From: Salticus scenicus
Taxonomy: Eukaryota; Arthropoda; Arachnida; Araneae; Salticidae
DNA: 64,000 nucleotides
Direction of reading: 5' to 3'
Assembly (NCBI GenBank): GCA_963930645.1
Contig: OZ005652.1
Location: 323,110,738-323,174,737, forward strand
The position numbers and the translations under genes are program-made. Below the pieces are notes generated by a model. That model searched no databases, was not told where the DNA came from, and was given only the letters and a program-made list of their open reading frames with translations. Of this stretch, positions 1 to 12,322 are shown in pieces; positions within the stretch are counted from its first letter, which is position 1; every line of letters starts with the position of its first letter.

Positions 1-415
1 ATCATGCTAAATTTCTTATATATATATATATATATATATAATATTTTTATGACTGTCTGTTACTGGCACCATTATATATCATTTTTGCGCGTAGCCTTGT
101 TTACTGATCGCCTAGTTACTTGCTTTGTAGCCTTGTTTACTACTTAGTGTAGCTTTGTTTATTTGTTTGATTAAATTTTAGAAGAAAAACCAAAAATACT
201 GTGGAAAAAAAAAAAAAAAAGTAAGAAAGGAAAAATCGAGCACTAATGCCATTTCTACTGATTCTTATGTAAAAAAAAGCCTTCTTTATCCGAATATGAC
301 TCTCATTTTGCCCAGTGACTCACCGTCTTCTTGGGACGCCACCCATCCCCCAATTTTTATCACTTTTCGGTAAATTTATGGCCGTAAATTTGATTTGGAG
401 CGTGATAATTTTAAC

Positions 416-503
<88 letters not shown>

Positions 504-1302
504 ATAGAAAATAAACAATAAATAATAATAATAATAGATAAAATATAATAAATTATTTCAGTGGCAAATCCCCCCCCCCCCTCCCAACAATAAATTTATC
601 TCTTGCTACCGCTGTTTAAGTTTTAGAATTTTTCACCTCTGTAACCTTTCAGAAGATATTTAACAGTTAAAATAATCCTCTCCTGCCCCCTCCAAATTAA
701 ATTCATAGCCATAAAATTGCCGAACAATGTTCTAAAGGTGAAAGGGGGGGGGGGTAAGAAAAATACGGTGGGTGATGGGGAAAAATAGGAGCCATATACG
801 GATTCTAGAAGTCATTTTACAGAAGAATTTGTAGGAATGGTGTTGGGGTCGATTTTCACTGAAAGATCTTTATGAAGTTTTCATAAATTTTGTATGGATA
901 ATAGCTTTTTTCTTGTATTAAAACAACACGCGAATCCTTGCGTTCTGTATTAGATTTCGATTTCATATATGAAAGAATACGGCCGAGAAAGAGTGTTGCT
1001 TCTTCAGATTAACGTTTTGGTTGAGGTTGATTCTGAGTTGATTTACATATGCACAGGAGCTGCATAATAATCAATGGTTTATGAATCACAGCTAAGAGTG
1101 TTCCAGAGACATATCATCATAAATCTGATCATTCACAAAGGAGACATTTGACATGCTCGAGGCATTGCTTCCAAGTTATTAAATACAGAAAAAATATGTT
1201 TTTATCTGATTGGATATTTCAACATCTTTTTTTTTTTTTTTTAGTTTTGGTTATTTTACGAAACTAGAAAAATCAGATGAAAGTGATTTCAAGAAACGAG
1301 CT
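1..1302. repeat. AT-rich non-coding stretch with TA microsatellites
   Basis: No gene is visible. It holds TA-dinucleotide runs at about 19-40 and 421-503, a C run at 570-581, a G run at 744-754, and a loosely repeated TAGCCTTGTTTACT motif near 92-150. The short open frame across the TA run is only a Tyr-Ile repeat and is not coding. Confidence 0.8.
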
Positions 1303-1455
1303 GATTGGTTGGTTGGTTTTTATTTTCGTCGCACTAGTGATGCGCAATGGGCAATTGGCGATGGTCTGGGACTCACCCATAGAGGTCGTCCGGAGACATG
1401 CCAACACAATTTTGATCATCCACGGAACGGATGCAATCGAGCTGAATCTAGCAGT
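1303..1455 (-). repeat. Fragment of tRNA-derived SINE (family A)
   Basis: This stretch, from the GGTTGGTTGG tract through the ATGCGCAATGGGCAATTGGC core to the CGGAGACATGCC segment, aligns by eye with 28673-28800. The better copy at 28.7-29.0 kb shows that the tRNA-like head lies at the opposite end, so this is the 3' part of a minus-strand insertion whose head is missing. Open frames here are by-products of the repeat and not host genes. Confidence 0.65.
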
Positions 1456-2760
1456 CTATTTAAAACATTTCACAGACTCACTCATTATTCTCTAATAGAT
1501 AATTAATATCCGTAGCATTAAGAATATTAAAACAAATGTTCAGAGAATTTAGTACTGTAAATTTCTAACGAATAGCAATGAATTATGAAGTGGTCAGAAC
1601 TTCATTAGAAAAAGAAAAGGATAACTCCAAACGGTATTAAAATTTATATTTTCTATTGTGCTAAGCACTTTTGCTTTTCAAGCTCTTCCAAAATTAAATT
1701 AAGCGTAAAAAGACTTTAATTACCAACTTTTGCCGTACAATAACGCAATGGAATTTTTAATTGACGTATCGAATACCAATAATAGTCACAATTCCTAAAA
1801 AAAGAGAAGAAAAGAAAAGAAAAAAATGCACACAAAAATAAGTGGAAAATGTTTTTAATATGCATATTAATGATTATTTATTAGACGTTGTTTAATTTTC
1901 CTGTGTACATTTATCTAGAATCCAAATCTCCCAATAGTATTAATTTCCTATTTACAAATTATGTTATAAATAAAATAAAATCTAAAATGTCTCATCAGCC
2001 AAAAGTTTAACATTGTTAATTATACTTTTCTGTTTTAACATTTGTGTTATTTCAGAATTGATATGTATCATTTTCTGTAAAAATGCAAGATTATTAAATC
2101 ATTTTTTGCAAAAAACATCAATCAATCTGTTTCTTCTTTCAAAAAAGTAGTTTAAACTTACAATCAAATCTTTATCAATCGTTTAAAATTATGTATATTT
2201 TCACAATCAAAAGATTTAAATCATTTCCCGCCTTTCATTTTCAGCCTTTTTTAAAGAACAGTGTGACGCAAAATATCTAATGAAATATTCAACACATGGT
2301 TAAAAGCATACTTTGAGACAAAAATGCTAAAAAATACTATTTTGCCATAAAATATCGTTCAAGTTAACTCGCATTAGTTCTTCATTGATTTTATCTTATT
2401 AAATATTTTTTAATGTCAAAAATATGTAATTACAAACTGAATAATTTCCTGCAAAGGAAATATCTGAATATTTTAGGTTAATATGTTAATTCTTTTACAA
2501 AAAGAAATTAAACATTTATTTAATTAGATTTTTTTTTAATAAAAAGACTTTCACTGTTAATAATCTACTTGATTTTTTATTCAATATAAAAGGATAAAGT
2601 AAAATTAAAAAAATACTTTTTAAAATTTACTTTATCATTCATGTAGAAAAGACTATCTTGTGATTAATTTATTAAAGTTTCTTTTCATAAACAAAAGAAA
2701 CCCATCGCTCTGCATTTTTTATTGTTGATAAAATGCACTGGACTTTCATTCATGTCACTA
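1456..2760. other. AT-rich non-coding stretch
   Basis: About 1.3 kb of AT-rich sequence with an A/G-rich patch near 1800-1830. I see no coding frame, RNA gene or repeat boundary. Confidence 0.6.
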
Positions 2761-2841
2761 GAAAATATGAGTGTGAGAAAATATGAGTGTGAATAATTAC
2801 GGAATTATAATACGGAAAATATGAGTGTGAGAAAATATGAG
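2761..2841. repeat. 16-bp minisatellite, four copies
   Basis: The unit GAAAATATGAGTGTGA occurs twice in tandem at 2761-2792, again at 2815-2830, and partially at 2831-2841. A 22-bp unrelated spacer separates the pairs. The array lies about 20 bp upstream of the MITE that starts at 2860. Confidence 0.85.
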
Positions 2842-2859
2842 CTTCTCCAAATGTCGTAG

Positions 2860-3076
2860 TACAGTCGGTAACAAAAGTATCCGAACACTAGCAAAAATTT
2901 CTATATAAAAAAAGGAGCGTTAATACTGTTTTGTTAAATAAATCCTCTTCGAATTATGTTCTTAGTAAGTCTAAGAATATGATTCGACAAGGATTTATTT
3001 AACAAAACAGTATTAACTCTACTTTTTTTATATAGGAATTTTTGCTAGTGTTCGGATACTTTTGTTACCGACTGTA
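2860..3076. mobile_element. Tc1/mariner-type MITE (family 1, copy 1)
   Basis: A 217-bp foldback element with near-perfect terminal inverted repeats. The left end reads TACAGTCGGTAACAAAAGTA and the right end is its reverse complement, so the whole element can fold into a long hairpin. The TA at each end fits target-site duplication by Tc1/mariner-type transposases. It has no coding capacity. A diverged relative with the same CAGTCGG ends and the same centre (around AATCCTTGTCGAAT) lies at 15869-16090. Confidence 0.85.
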
Positions 3077-3082
3077 TAGTTA

Positions 3083-3284
3083 TAACACCTGCCAACATTC
3101 CACCTAATATACCGAAAAAAATTTAGTCCCACGTTTCTTTTCACACCAGTCTTTTTCTAGAGCCTTTTTATTCTTATTTAATTGAAATTACAGTTGGAGA
3201 AACTTTAAATATTAAGTGGTGTGGAAAAAAGGGTGGTACTAACAATTTTACGAAATATTAATTGGGATGTCGGGAAGGTTATGC
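3083..3284. mobile_element. Degenerate MITE (family 2, copy 1)
   Basis: About 200 bp with imperfect inverted ends (CACCTGCCAACATTCC on the left, the complement of CATAACCTTCCCGACATCCC on the right). The internal segment CGTTTCTTTTCACACCAGTC followed by a TTATTCTTATTTAATT tract matches the interior of the copies at 8874-9020 and 60491-60661. It lies only a few bases after the family 1 MITE. There is no coding capacity. Confidence 0.6.
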
Positions 3285-6200
3285 TATAGCTGTCAATAAT
3301 TAATTTTTAATAACTGGATAGTTTGCTTCTTCTTCTTCTTTTTATTTATTATTAAATTTAGAGTGTAAAATGTCAATTTATTTAATTAAGGTATTTTTCA
3401 ATTATAATTTCAGAATCTTAATTTTGTTTTCATATATAAATAAATGAAAAATCATTAACAAAATTAAAAGTTTTACGCGAAATATCATAATAAACTTTCA
3501 CTATAAAGCATCTTGATAAGACTATACTATAGTCATTAGTTTTCAACAGTATTGTAAAAGAACACCCTTTCAACTGGAAGTTTACTTTATTTAGTTATTA
3601 ATTTTGTTTCGGATTACAATAATAAAACTTTTCATTAAGCCAGTTTAATCTTCAACATCGTTAAACATATGTGTTGCTAAGCTTATTTCATAATTAATTT
3701 CAAATTTTTCTGAATGTTTCACACCTTAACGTTCCTTCAAAAGGAAGGTTATTAAAGTTTAAAGGAATTTTGCAAATTATATAATATTTTCAATTCCTTA
3801 AAAGTTATTTTTAGTGTTTTCGGTGCTAAAGACGTGAAAATTACAATACATTTTTACTTCGAATAAAGCAGTTTTCCAAAATTATGTAGTAAGGATTCCC
3901 ATTCAATTTGAAAACCCACTTATTATCTTGATCTGGTAAAGGAAAACGAAATAGCACTTATATAATAACACTTTCACTTTCTTGGGTTTACTGCTTTATA
4001 TAATGACTTTGAAATATTAGTAAAGTAAGCATATTATCTTAAGTAAAGTTTCTTAGGAATTATAATTTTATAACTACTCGACTAAGTCGTATTGTTAAAG
4101 TAAATATCAATAATATAATGTCAAAGCAATAATATTCAAAGTAAAATAATCAGCACTATAAGTGACTTTGGAAAATTCATTTTACATTTTTTATTTATAT
4201 ATTTATTTATTTTTTAAGAATTGGAATTTGTACGTGTTGTTTCTTGCAAGGTTAACAGATGCACAATTTGGCTTGCTGACAATTCATCTATATGATTAAC
4301 TACCTCTTATATTTACGATATTTTTGGTGAATTTTGGACATGCATTCAGATAAATACATTTTGATTGTCATTTATAGATTTAATAAAGAATACTAAGCAG
4401 TAATATTTTTTTATTAACTATTTATTTAATTATTTATTTATTCATTTATTTTAGCGAAGGGATTTAAGAGATTATCTTTCTTCTTTCTATGTAATAATTA
4501 ATTAAACTTAACGCAAGCTTATCCTCTCCTTCTTTAACACTTTTTCTGCACTTTTGACAAAATACTGAAAATTAATTTTGTTGTGATGTACTTAGTTAAA
4601 TCCTTTTATTTTTATCACACAAAAAGCTTCCTCTAACATTAAAGATGTCAAAGTAAGACATGTAAACTGTCCATACAGCAGTATAGGTAGCGTTGTGTGT
4701 ACCGTCATCAGCACAGAATAACAAAGAGGATTATTGCTTCTATATATAAACAGGAGAAAATATTTTCAGACCCGGATTAACAGCCAATAGAACTGCGAGA
4801 TTCTAGAGGTTTTAGCTAAAAGAATATTGTGTTTTATGTACAGAGCTATAAAAATGGTAGGGGGAAATTTAGAAAATGTGGATTTTATATGTTTGTAACA
4901 TTCAGAGAGACGGGGTACCGAGAAATCGCAAGTAAATGATATTTTTATGATATTTATAAATATAGAAAGCTTTAAGAAAATAAAGTTCAAATAACTATTT
5001 TGGCATGTAGATTCTTTCAGTTTAAATAAATCTACTTTTGAATTTGACGTTCTGTACAAAGAAAAAAATAATTTTTCGTATAAGATTGAAATTCTTAATT
5101 TTAACCCTATGCTGCACAGTGCTGAACATATGAAATAATTAAAATTTCGTCCTCAATTAAATTATGGAAGAAAAGTTTTCCTTTTTTTTTTTTTTTTTTT
5201 TTTTATTAACGCATTTTTACAAATAAATAAGACTTCTTCACCAGAATATTCTAAATTCCATCAGTACTTTACAGAACGAAACGCCTATGGAGCGGTTAAT
5301 AAAACTTTTTTTTTTTTTAATGTATCTGTACAAATATATTAACACAAAACAAAAAATTGTGCCGTGTATCGTTTAAAGCTTTTACGTCACGTCTTGTGCA
5401 TTAAAATATTTTCGATTTACTTATAAACGAAAACATTATGTAGCACTACTCCATTGTTATATAATTTTATTAAATTTCCTAATTAAATTATGTAACAGTA
5501 ACATCACTGAAATTTTAAAATTCTTAAAAAAATGTATAAGCCAATTCCCAGGGGACCTTAATACACGAAGATTATCTTATTTCAAAAATTTTCCCTGAGT
5601 AAGATGCCATTCTATTTATCTTATTGGAATACTCTTAGAAGTAATTCTTTAGGACAGAGTTTTAGTGTCTGAAAGCTCAGACAAATATGAGTATTTTTAA
5701 TTATTCCTACATAAAGAACTTTTTTTTTTTAGCTGTAATAAATGAAAAATTTATATTAGGCACCAATTTAAACACGTTACATTGACAAAAATAATAATAA
5801 TAATAATAATAATAATCTATGCACTTAGAAGCATCCATGCGATGCGGAAAACAATAAGTAATAGCATTCATTTTTCCTTGGATTAAAGCTGATGATGAGC
5901 TTGGAATTTCGAAAGATGAAATAGGTGTCTGAAACAATGCGTTTTGTAGGGATATTTTTAATACAATATCTTTTTTTATACATAAATTTCTCTCTCTCTT
6001 TTTTTTTTTTTTTTAAGCATAATGTGTAGTTTATACTAGAGGAAAGTAGGTGAATATGGAATAATGTTTCTATTTATACTCATTGTAATAAACTAAAGTA
6101 TTTTGGATCGTTGTGGATTCGACTACTTCAAACTTTCAAGTGGTGTTAATGTGTTTTGATGGTTTTACGTTACGAAAATAGAGTTTGCATGCAAAATTTT

Positions 6201-6718
6201 TAGTTAACTAAATAAAACTATTTTCGGGTAATAAGGATCCAGCGAGTAATCTGAAATAATCATATAAAGGTAAATATGGAATAATCATTTCCTTAAAGGA
6301 TAGTATGGAATAGGGAACTATTTTTATAGAATATCATGAATAATTGCAATTTAAACATTTTATTTTGAAACTATTGTAGATAACAAACAGTAACGAAAAC
6401 ATTATCAGTATTTAAGTTTTACAAAATTCACAAACAATATGGAATAGTTGGAATTCCTTATTACTAGAATTGCCATCTTGGAGACTAAATTAACCTCACT
6501 GTCGGTTGAAATACGTTCAGGGGAAAAAGACTGCTCAATAACTCAACTCTCCTACCGTAAATAACATTAGGTTTTCGAGGTTTTCACACGTTATTCTGCT
6601 TCTTAAATAGATTACAGAAGTCGAAATACTTACCTCCAGATATTTCTGAAGCTTGATAAACCAAAAAATTTTAGGACACAAAAACAGCTCATCTCACTGA
6701 AACAACGTATGCTACCGT
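3285..6718. other. AT-rich non-coding stretch
   Basis: No supported gene. It contains a T run at about 5180-5204, an AAT trinucleotide run at 5788-5817, and four recurrences of ATGGAATA between 6055 and 6450. Complexity rises from about 6470 toward the candidate exon at 6719-6839. Confidence 0.6.
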
Positions 6719-6839
6719 TCATATTTGAGGCCCAGTGAAGAAGTTTGACGAAGTTGCAGCACCGATAGGTTGTAGCACTGTAGAGGTGGTATACATTGGT
6801 ATTCCATTGTACCCGACAATTCCATATTGTCCTCCGTTC
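6719..6839 (-). CDS. Candidate terminal coding exon of an unidentified gene
   Basis: On the minus strand a good 3' splice site (TTTATTTACAG, with a branch-like TGCTGAAC about 20 bp upstream) is followed by an open frame starting at 6838. It gives 39 residues, beginning NGGQYGIVGY and ending FFTGPQI, then a TGA at 6721-6719. The composition (Gly, Tyr, Thr, Ser, Gln) resembles the low-complexity tail of a regulatory or RNA-binding protein, but I do not recognise the family. The segment is more GC-rich than its surroundings. A minus-strand AATAAA lies near 6360, which would suit a last exon. A consensus donor (CTGGAG followed by GTAAGT) near 6634 could mean the transcript continues. Upstream exons were not found, so this may be chance. 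Confidence 0.3.
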
Positions 6840-6842
6840 CTG

Positions 6843-7274
6843 TAAATAAACACGTGATGTTCAGCAATGGCAAGTAATGTATCACACTCCAGCAGTTCAA
6901 GATTAATTCTTAGAAAATCATTTTTATGTTCGTTATATTGAGAAATTATATAGAAACGAAAACCTCGGTACTTATCGCGAAAACTGCTGGTCTTTAAAAT
7001 TATTAAAACTTAATTGTGAGTATATTTATTTACATGACTTCAAGACTCTTGGACAATAATCTCAAAAATTTTGCTTATTCAAATTATCTTACTCGAACTA
7101 AATATCATAAAGCGAATTATTATTTTTGTTAAAATAAGAATATATGTACGGGATATTTTGAGATCCTTAAAAGTGATGTAAAAGATAATTTTGATAGATT
7201 TTTAAAGTATGTAATAATATATACCATTTAAAAGACACTTCATATTGGTAAGACTATATTAAAATGTATCTTAT
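6843..7274. other. AT-rich non-coding stretch
   Basis: Nothing recognisable. If the minus-strand exon ending at 6839 is real, this is intron sequence. Confidence 0.5.
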
Positions 7275-7566
7275 GGCCGTATTCACCAGTAACTTCAACT
7301 CCCGGTTCAACGCAAAAACTGGAAAAGCATATAAATGCAGGGTACAACTTTTCAGCAAAATTTGGCACACTGTTTCTGCCATCTAGCGTCGAGGATTTCA
7401 GATAATCTCTTATTGGTTATTTTTACCTGAAAAATCTTAAAATAACTATACCGCTAGAGGGCAGAAATAACGCGTCAAAATTTGCTGAAAATTTGCACCC
7501 CACCTTTATACGCTTTTCCGTATTTCGTGTTCGAACGGGAGTTGAAGTTATTGGTGAATAACAGCC
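7275..7566. mobile_element. Foldback MITE with ~120-bp inverted repeats
   Basis: About 292 bp. The left arm starts GGCCGTATTCACCAGTAACT. The right arm is the reverse complement of GGCTGTTATTCACCAATAAC and continues to match inward through AACTTCAACTCCCG, GGAAAAGC, TTTCAGCAAA and TCTGCCMTCTAGCG. The arms cover over 80% of the element, leaving a short A/T-rich loop. I see no convincing target-site duplication and no coding capacity. The superfamily is uncertain. Confidence 0.8.
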
Positions 7567-8873
7567 TCAGACATACAAATATTTGTTCTGAGCAAGTTAT
7601 CTTCATTAATACTGTTCAGGACAGTTAATAATGTTCAGGTTTTTTAACTTTTTAGGATTTAGTGTTTTCAGTCAATTTCACCACAGAAAATGGGGATTAT
7701 GTGTGGCTGATTAGGAAAAAATTTAATTACTTGAAATTTTTTTAAGTAGGACTACTATGTAGAACAGACAGTATATAATATATGAAGCGTTTGAACTTGA
7801 AAATACGTTTTTGTGACACATGAAGATAATTCGTTTAAAAAACATTACTTTTAAATTGCTGCTGTGCCTATGAATCATATAAATTAAGAAGGATCGTGAT
7901 AAGCTTATTTTTCTGTCTTTGAATCTACGTGAACACAACCTAAATTTTCGAGCATTTTATTTTTCATAAAATTTGTGTTATGATATTTTGTTAGTCTTAG
8001 GATGAATTTCGTATTTGCAAACATGTATCAGTATTTCAATGATAATTTAATCAGTTTGTAATATTTATCAGATAATTGAGCAATTTCTAAGCTTTTATTT
8101 ACAGTGTCTAGTGGTTAAACTATTCCAACTTAAACAAATTTATGATATTTATCTTTGATATTCATTTAGGATTTCTAAATAAAAATAATCTACGGTCACC
8201 TTTATACACTGAAAAGGAATCGCCTTACCTACTGAAAAATATCAAAATTGTATAGTTCTGTTCACGAATTCTAAATATATTAAGCGAAAAAGATTTGAAT
8301 TTTATAATTATACTTGCGAAAATCGTAAATTAAATACAAGTAATCAATTTAAAGGCGTATTTAACACATTTAGTTTTTTTCCTGCGAAGGAAAAGATACG
8401 ATGATAAAATTTATGTTTTTTCATAACGCAAAACATGCACTTATGAAATAACTTTTGCTTCAAAATAGAAAATTTTGTATCCTCTGCAATAAAACGAAAT
8501 TTCAAAAATGCACTTAGCATTCTCATACTTTACGTATTAAATCATTATTAATGTTTAACATAATTCATATTAGTATTTTTTAAATGTTCAGTGTATGATG
8601 ATTCTTAAAATTTCATCATCCATGTAAGTTATGTGAAAATGCCAGATAAAGCATCATATTTAGACGATAAACATTATTATTATTATTACTATTATTATTA
8701 TTATCATTGCAAAGGAATGGTGGTATAATACTAAAAAAATATCGAGTATTATAAGTAACTTGCAACGGTTCTTATGTAATGAATTATACTTGTATGACAA
8801 TTTACTACACCTTTATATAGACTCATAAAATAATACAGATTTGTTTGGATCTAGAGAACTAAAATTGTTTAAT
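7567..8873. other. AT-rich non-coding stretch
   Basis: No gene or element boundary is visible. There is an ATT trinucleotide run at about 8671-8705. Confidence 0.6.
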
Positions 8874-9020
8874 TCACACCTGGTAACATCTATAATTTAT
8901 TCCGGATGCTGTTAGCCTCGCCCTTTTTTCACATTGGTAAATTTAAGAGCATTTTTCTTCTTATTTAAACGTAATTAAATATTGAACTCCGGAATAAATT
9001 ATAAATATTACCAGGTATGA
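8874..9020. mobile_element. MITE (family 2, copy 2)
   Basis: About 147 bp with inverted ends of roughly 30 bp. The left end contains ACCTGGTAACATCTATAATT and the right end is the complement of ACCTGGTAATATTTATAATT. The centre (CCTTTTTTCACATTGGTAAA, then TTCTTCTTATTTAAACG) aligns with the copies at 3083-3284 and 60491-60661. It is non-autonomous and superfamily unassigned. Confidence 0.75.
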
Positions 9021-9802
9021 TAATTTAAAAGATTTCTTTTAAAAAGTTCAGTATTGTAATACGTAAAATAATTGCTTATTTTCATTCTATTTTCATTCTA
9101 TTTGCATTTCTATATAGATGTATAAATACCAGTACAAAACAAATTGCGTTAATTCGTATTGAATAGTCTGGGTACTGTTTTTCCATAAATCTTTTTCATG
9201 TTCTCAATTTATCTTCTTATAAATAAAAAATGATATATCATTATTTATACTCAACCCAAATAGTTCTTCAATATTTTTACTTAATTTTAATAGAAATATT
9301 ATGAATAAATTTGCGGTAGAAATTACACAAATAATGTTCCAGAAAATTAAAGCAATTCAACAATTACTGGTGCATTGAAAATATATTATTCCTGAACTAC
9401 ATTTATGATCATATGATTTATCGAAAAAAAAAAAAATAATAATGACTTTTTTTCTTTAAAGACGGATACGGCCCATAACGGCTTTCGCTTCAAAGGACGG
9501 AGTGGGCCGTTTTCGGTCGGAAGGGGAGAATTCAGGGGTGACAGGTATATATGGAAAAGTTTGTGCTGGGGTGAAATACTTATCGTATACACCATAGAAA
9601 AGAACTCTTTTAATCCTTTTGTATGCAGATTGTGGAAACAGGAGGGCGGATTAAATATGTCAAACGATGACAAATGATGAATGCAAGGGGCAAAGGGGGT
9701 TAGGAGACATTCAGAATACCACAGTTCATTTTTCTTTCTGTTTTTTTCTGAAACAATGATTCGTTTATGAAAAACAATTATTTACACACACATACATATC
9801 TG

Positions 9803-9899
<97 letters not shown>

Positions 9900-10942
9900 T
9901 AAGAGGTTATTTGCTAAAATAAATATAGTTAAATTTAGGTTACTATATATTAATAATTATCTCTGTTTTTTATTATAAAAGATCATATTGAAGAAATATA
10001 TTGAAATATCACATTTTTTACGGGACTATTGCATGTAATAGTGACAATTATTATTGTCACTAAACTATTACTAAAATGTAGGGCTTGTTGAATTATTTCA
10101 TTATATCCAATAACATGATATACACTTAAAAATTCACATGCTTCTTTTTTTATTTTTATTTATTTTTTTATTTTTTTAATCTTACTAAATTAGATACGTA
10201 ATCTGTTAGTCTTGGGAAGTTTGTTATTAGAAAATTGAATAGCATTGTAACCATTTTAATTTTTACAGTTAATCAGCTAGAATTAATACAGTTTTGCCTA
10301 CAAGTTCAAGACAATAGGGAAGAATGAAATTTTATTTTCAAGATATTAATTATCTGTTTTTTTTTTTTTTTTTCTGAATATTATAAAATAGTTTTTAATA
10401 ATACTATTGTTTGTTTTAATTTATCAACCAATTCTTTTAATAAGTAAGTAAAAATATTTCATATATTTAATTCAAAGTATAATATGGGCTAATTCAAATG
10501 ATATGGTTATTTTTTCTGTATACTACTTCTTTTTTTTTTTTTTTTTTTTTTTTTTTTGAGAGAGAGAGGGGGGTGGGGAATCGGAATGTTTCTTTTTTAC
10601 CACTCATTAATTGCTTGAAAAAAGAGTGTGAATAAATAGTTGTATTATTGAAAGGTGTTTGAAGTAAGGTACATTGGGTTACTTGCTCTGATTTACATAT
10701 TATTGTCATCATATTACGGCAATAGAATGTGTATTCGAATTCGAAATTGTTCGGAACATATATATATACGCGCAGATGTAATATTTTTTAAGAAGTGGGA
10801 TATTATATTATATACAGTATATTATATTGTATATAGGATTAATGTAACACTCCGTTGGAAACCAGTGTTTCATTTCATTTTTTTTTATTTTTTATTTTTT
10901 TTTTAATAAGAATATCATATTTTAAGAAAAAATAAAATAAAG

Positions 10943-11009
<67 letters not shown>

Positions 11010-12260
11010 TATATATATGCAAAATACTTGCACTTTTCAGAAGAAATATTATTATTAAATTCTACAATTGAGGTACTTAAAATTATAATTAAGACGTTAA
11101 ATTGTTTTTCAAAATTTTATTTTATTTTATTTATTTATTATTTTATTTTTCTTTTACTAACTTATGCATTTTAATATGTATATATATATATATATTTATT
11201 TATTTATTTACAAAATTGTTAAATTTCTGGAAATAAGTGCAGGAATATTCATTTGACACTTGTCATACGGCGACTAAATCAAATGGAAAAATTATAGACT
11301 TAAAAAATTAAATAACTTGAATTACATTTTTACAATTATTTGTAAACTTAAAATGGACTATTCATAAAAAGTATCGAACATAAATAATAATAATAACAAT
11401 AATAATAATAATAATTGATTTTTTCATATATATAAAGTTTTTTTACAGAATCTTTTATGAAAATTCTTTAATTTAAAACATCGCAAAAATCGGTCGAGAA
11501 AATTCACTAATTGAAATAATCAAAATTGAAAAAGTTGTGAATTTCAGAGTGTGCTCAAAGTATCTACCAGTCGCTGGCGATCAACTAAAATTTTTAATAT
11601 TCAGGTCTTCTCGAAATGGTTCTATAGAACTGTATATTTACCTAATAGCATAAGAAAAGCAAATGGATAAGGACACATTTTTCTTTATCATTTTACTTGA
11701 GTATATGGGAAAGAAACTGTCTAGCCTCTATTCCTCATAATTTTTTAATTGTTATTCTTCTAATTATTTCAAGAGTTATTCTAGAGATATTTGATGAAAC
11801 AATTTAAGAAATTCCTAGAAGGGGGAATAACATATTTCTTCACTTTTTGGAAGGTATATTCATCTGTACACTGCTTTCGAAATACCACGAAAATATTTCT
11901 GCAGTGAAATGTAGAATTTAAGGAAAGTTGATTAAAGCTTTTCATTTTATATTAGAGCTATAAGAAAAAGTTTGAATAAAAGACTGTTTTATAAAAATTG
12001 AATCTATGTAATTTTTTTTTAATTTATTATTTTCTACCGATTTTATGTCTTAAATAGTATTTATTTATCTATTTTTTAAATAAAGCATTTAAAAAATATT
12101 TCTCGATAACTGGTAAAAAGCACTCTTATTTTTGATATTCTGAAAAATTCTTGCACTTACAAAAAACTGAAAAATCATTTTATATTTAAATTTGTAAATT
12201 ACTTTCATTGCTTTTAAATTCCATGTATTATTGTTTAAATGTTCTCTAAAATTTTCTTTA
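9021..12260. other. AT-rich stretch with simple repeats and one GC-richer patch
   Basis: No supported gene. About 9460-9720 is much more GC-rich than its surroundings (ACGGCCCATAACGG, GGAGTGGGCCG) and may be an old repeat or exon remnant that I cannot name. Other contents are a TA run at 9803-9897, a 24-bp hairpin TAGTGACAAT/ATTGTCACTA at 10039-10062, a T run then GA/G-rich tract at 10525-10577, a T run plus AT run at 10943-11018, and an AAT run near 11383-11416. Confidence 0.6.
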
Positions 12261-12322
12261 AAAAAATCACATTTCAATTAACAAAAAAAAAAAAAAAAAA
12301 AAAAAATCACATTTCAATTAAC
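12261..12322. repeat. Poly(A) tract flanked by a perfect direct repeat
   Basis: The 22-bp segment AAAAAATCACATTTCAATTAAC occurs at 12261-12282 and identically at 12301-12322, separated only by A residues. Leaving aside the ambiguous As, TCACATTTCAATTAAC is a 16-bp perfect duplication around a pure poly(A) insert. This is the footprint expected of target-primed reverse transcription that copied only a poly(A) tail. A replication-slippage duplication is the alternative. Confidence 0.75.

Noticed and set aside
315..521. Open frame made mostly of Tyr-Ile repeats
   Set aside because: It is the translation of a TA microsatellite.
5888..5925. CTGATGATGAGCTTGG...TTTCGAAA, resembling a hammerhead core
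   Set aside because: Stem II does not pair without mismatches and would leave a two-base loop. No stem I/III partner or cleavage triplet is in place. No Penelope-like sequence flanks it.
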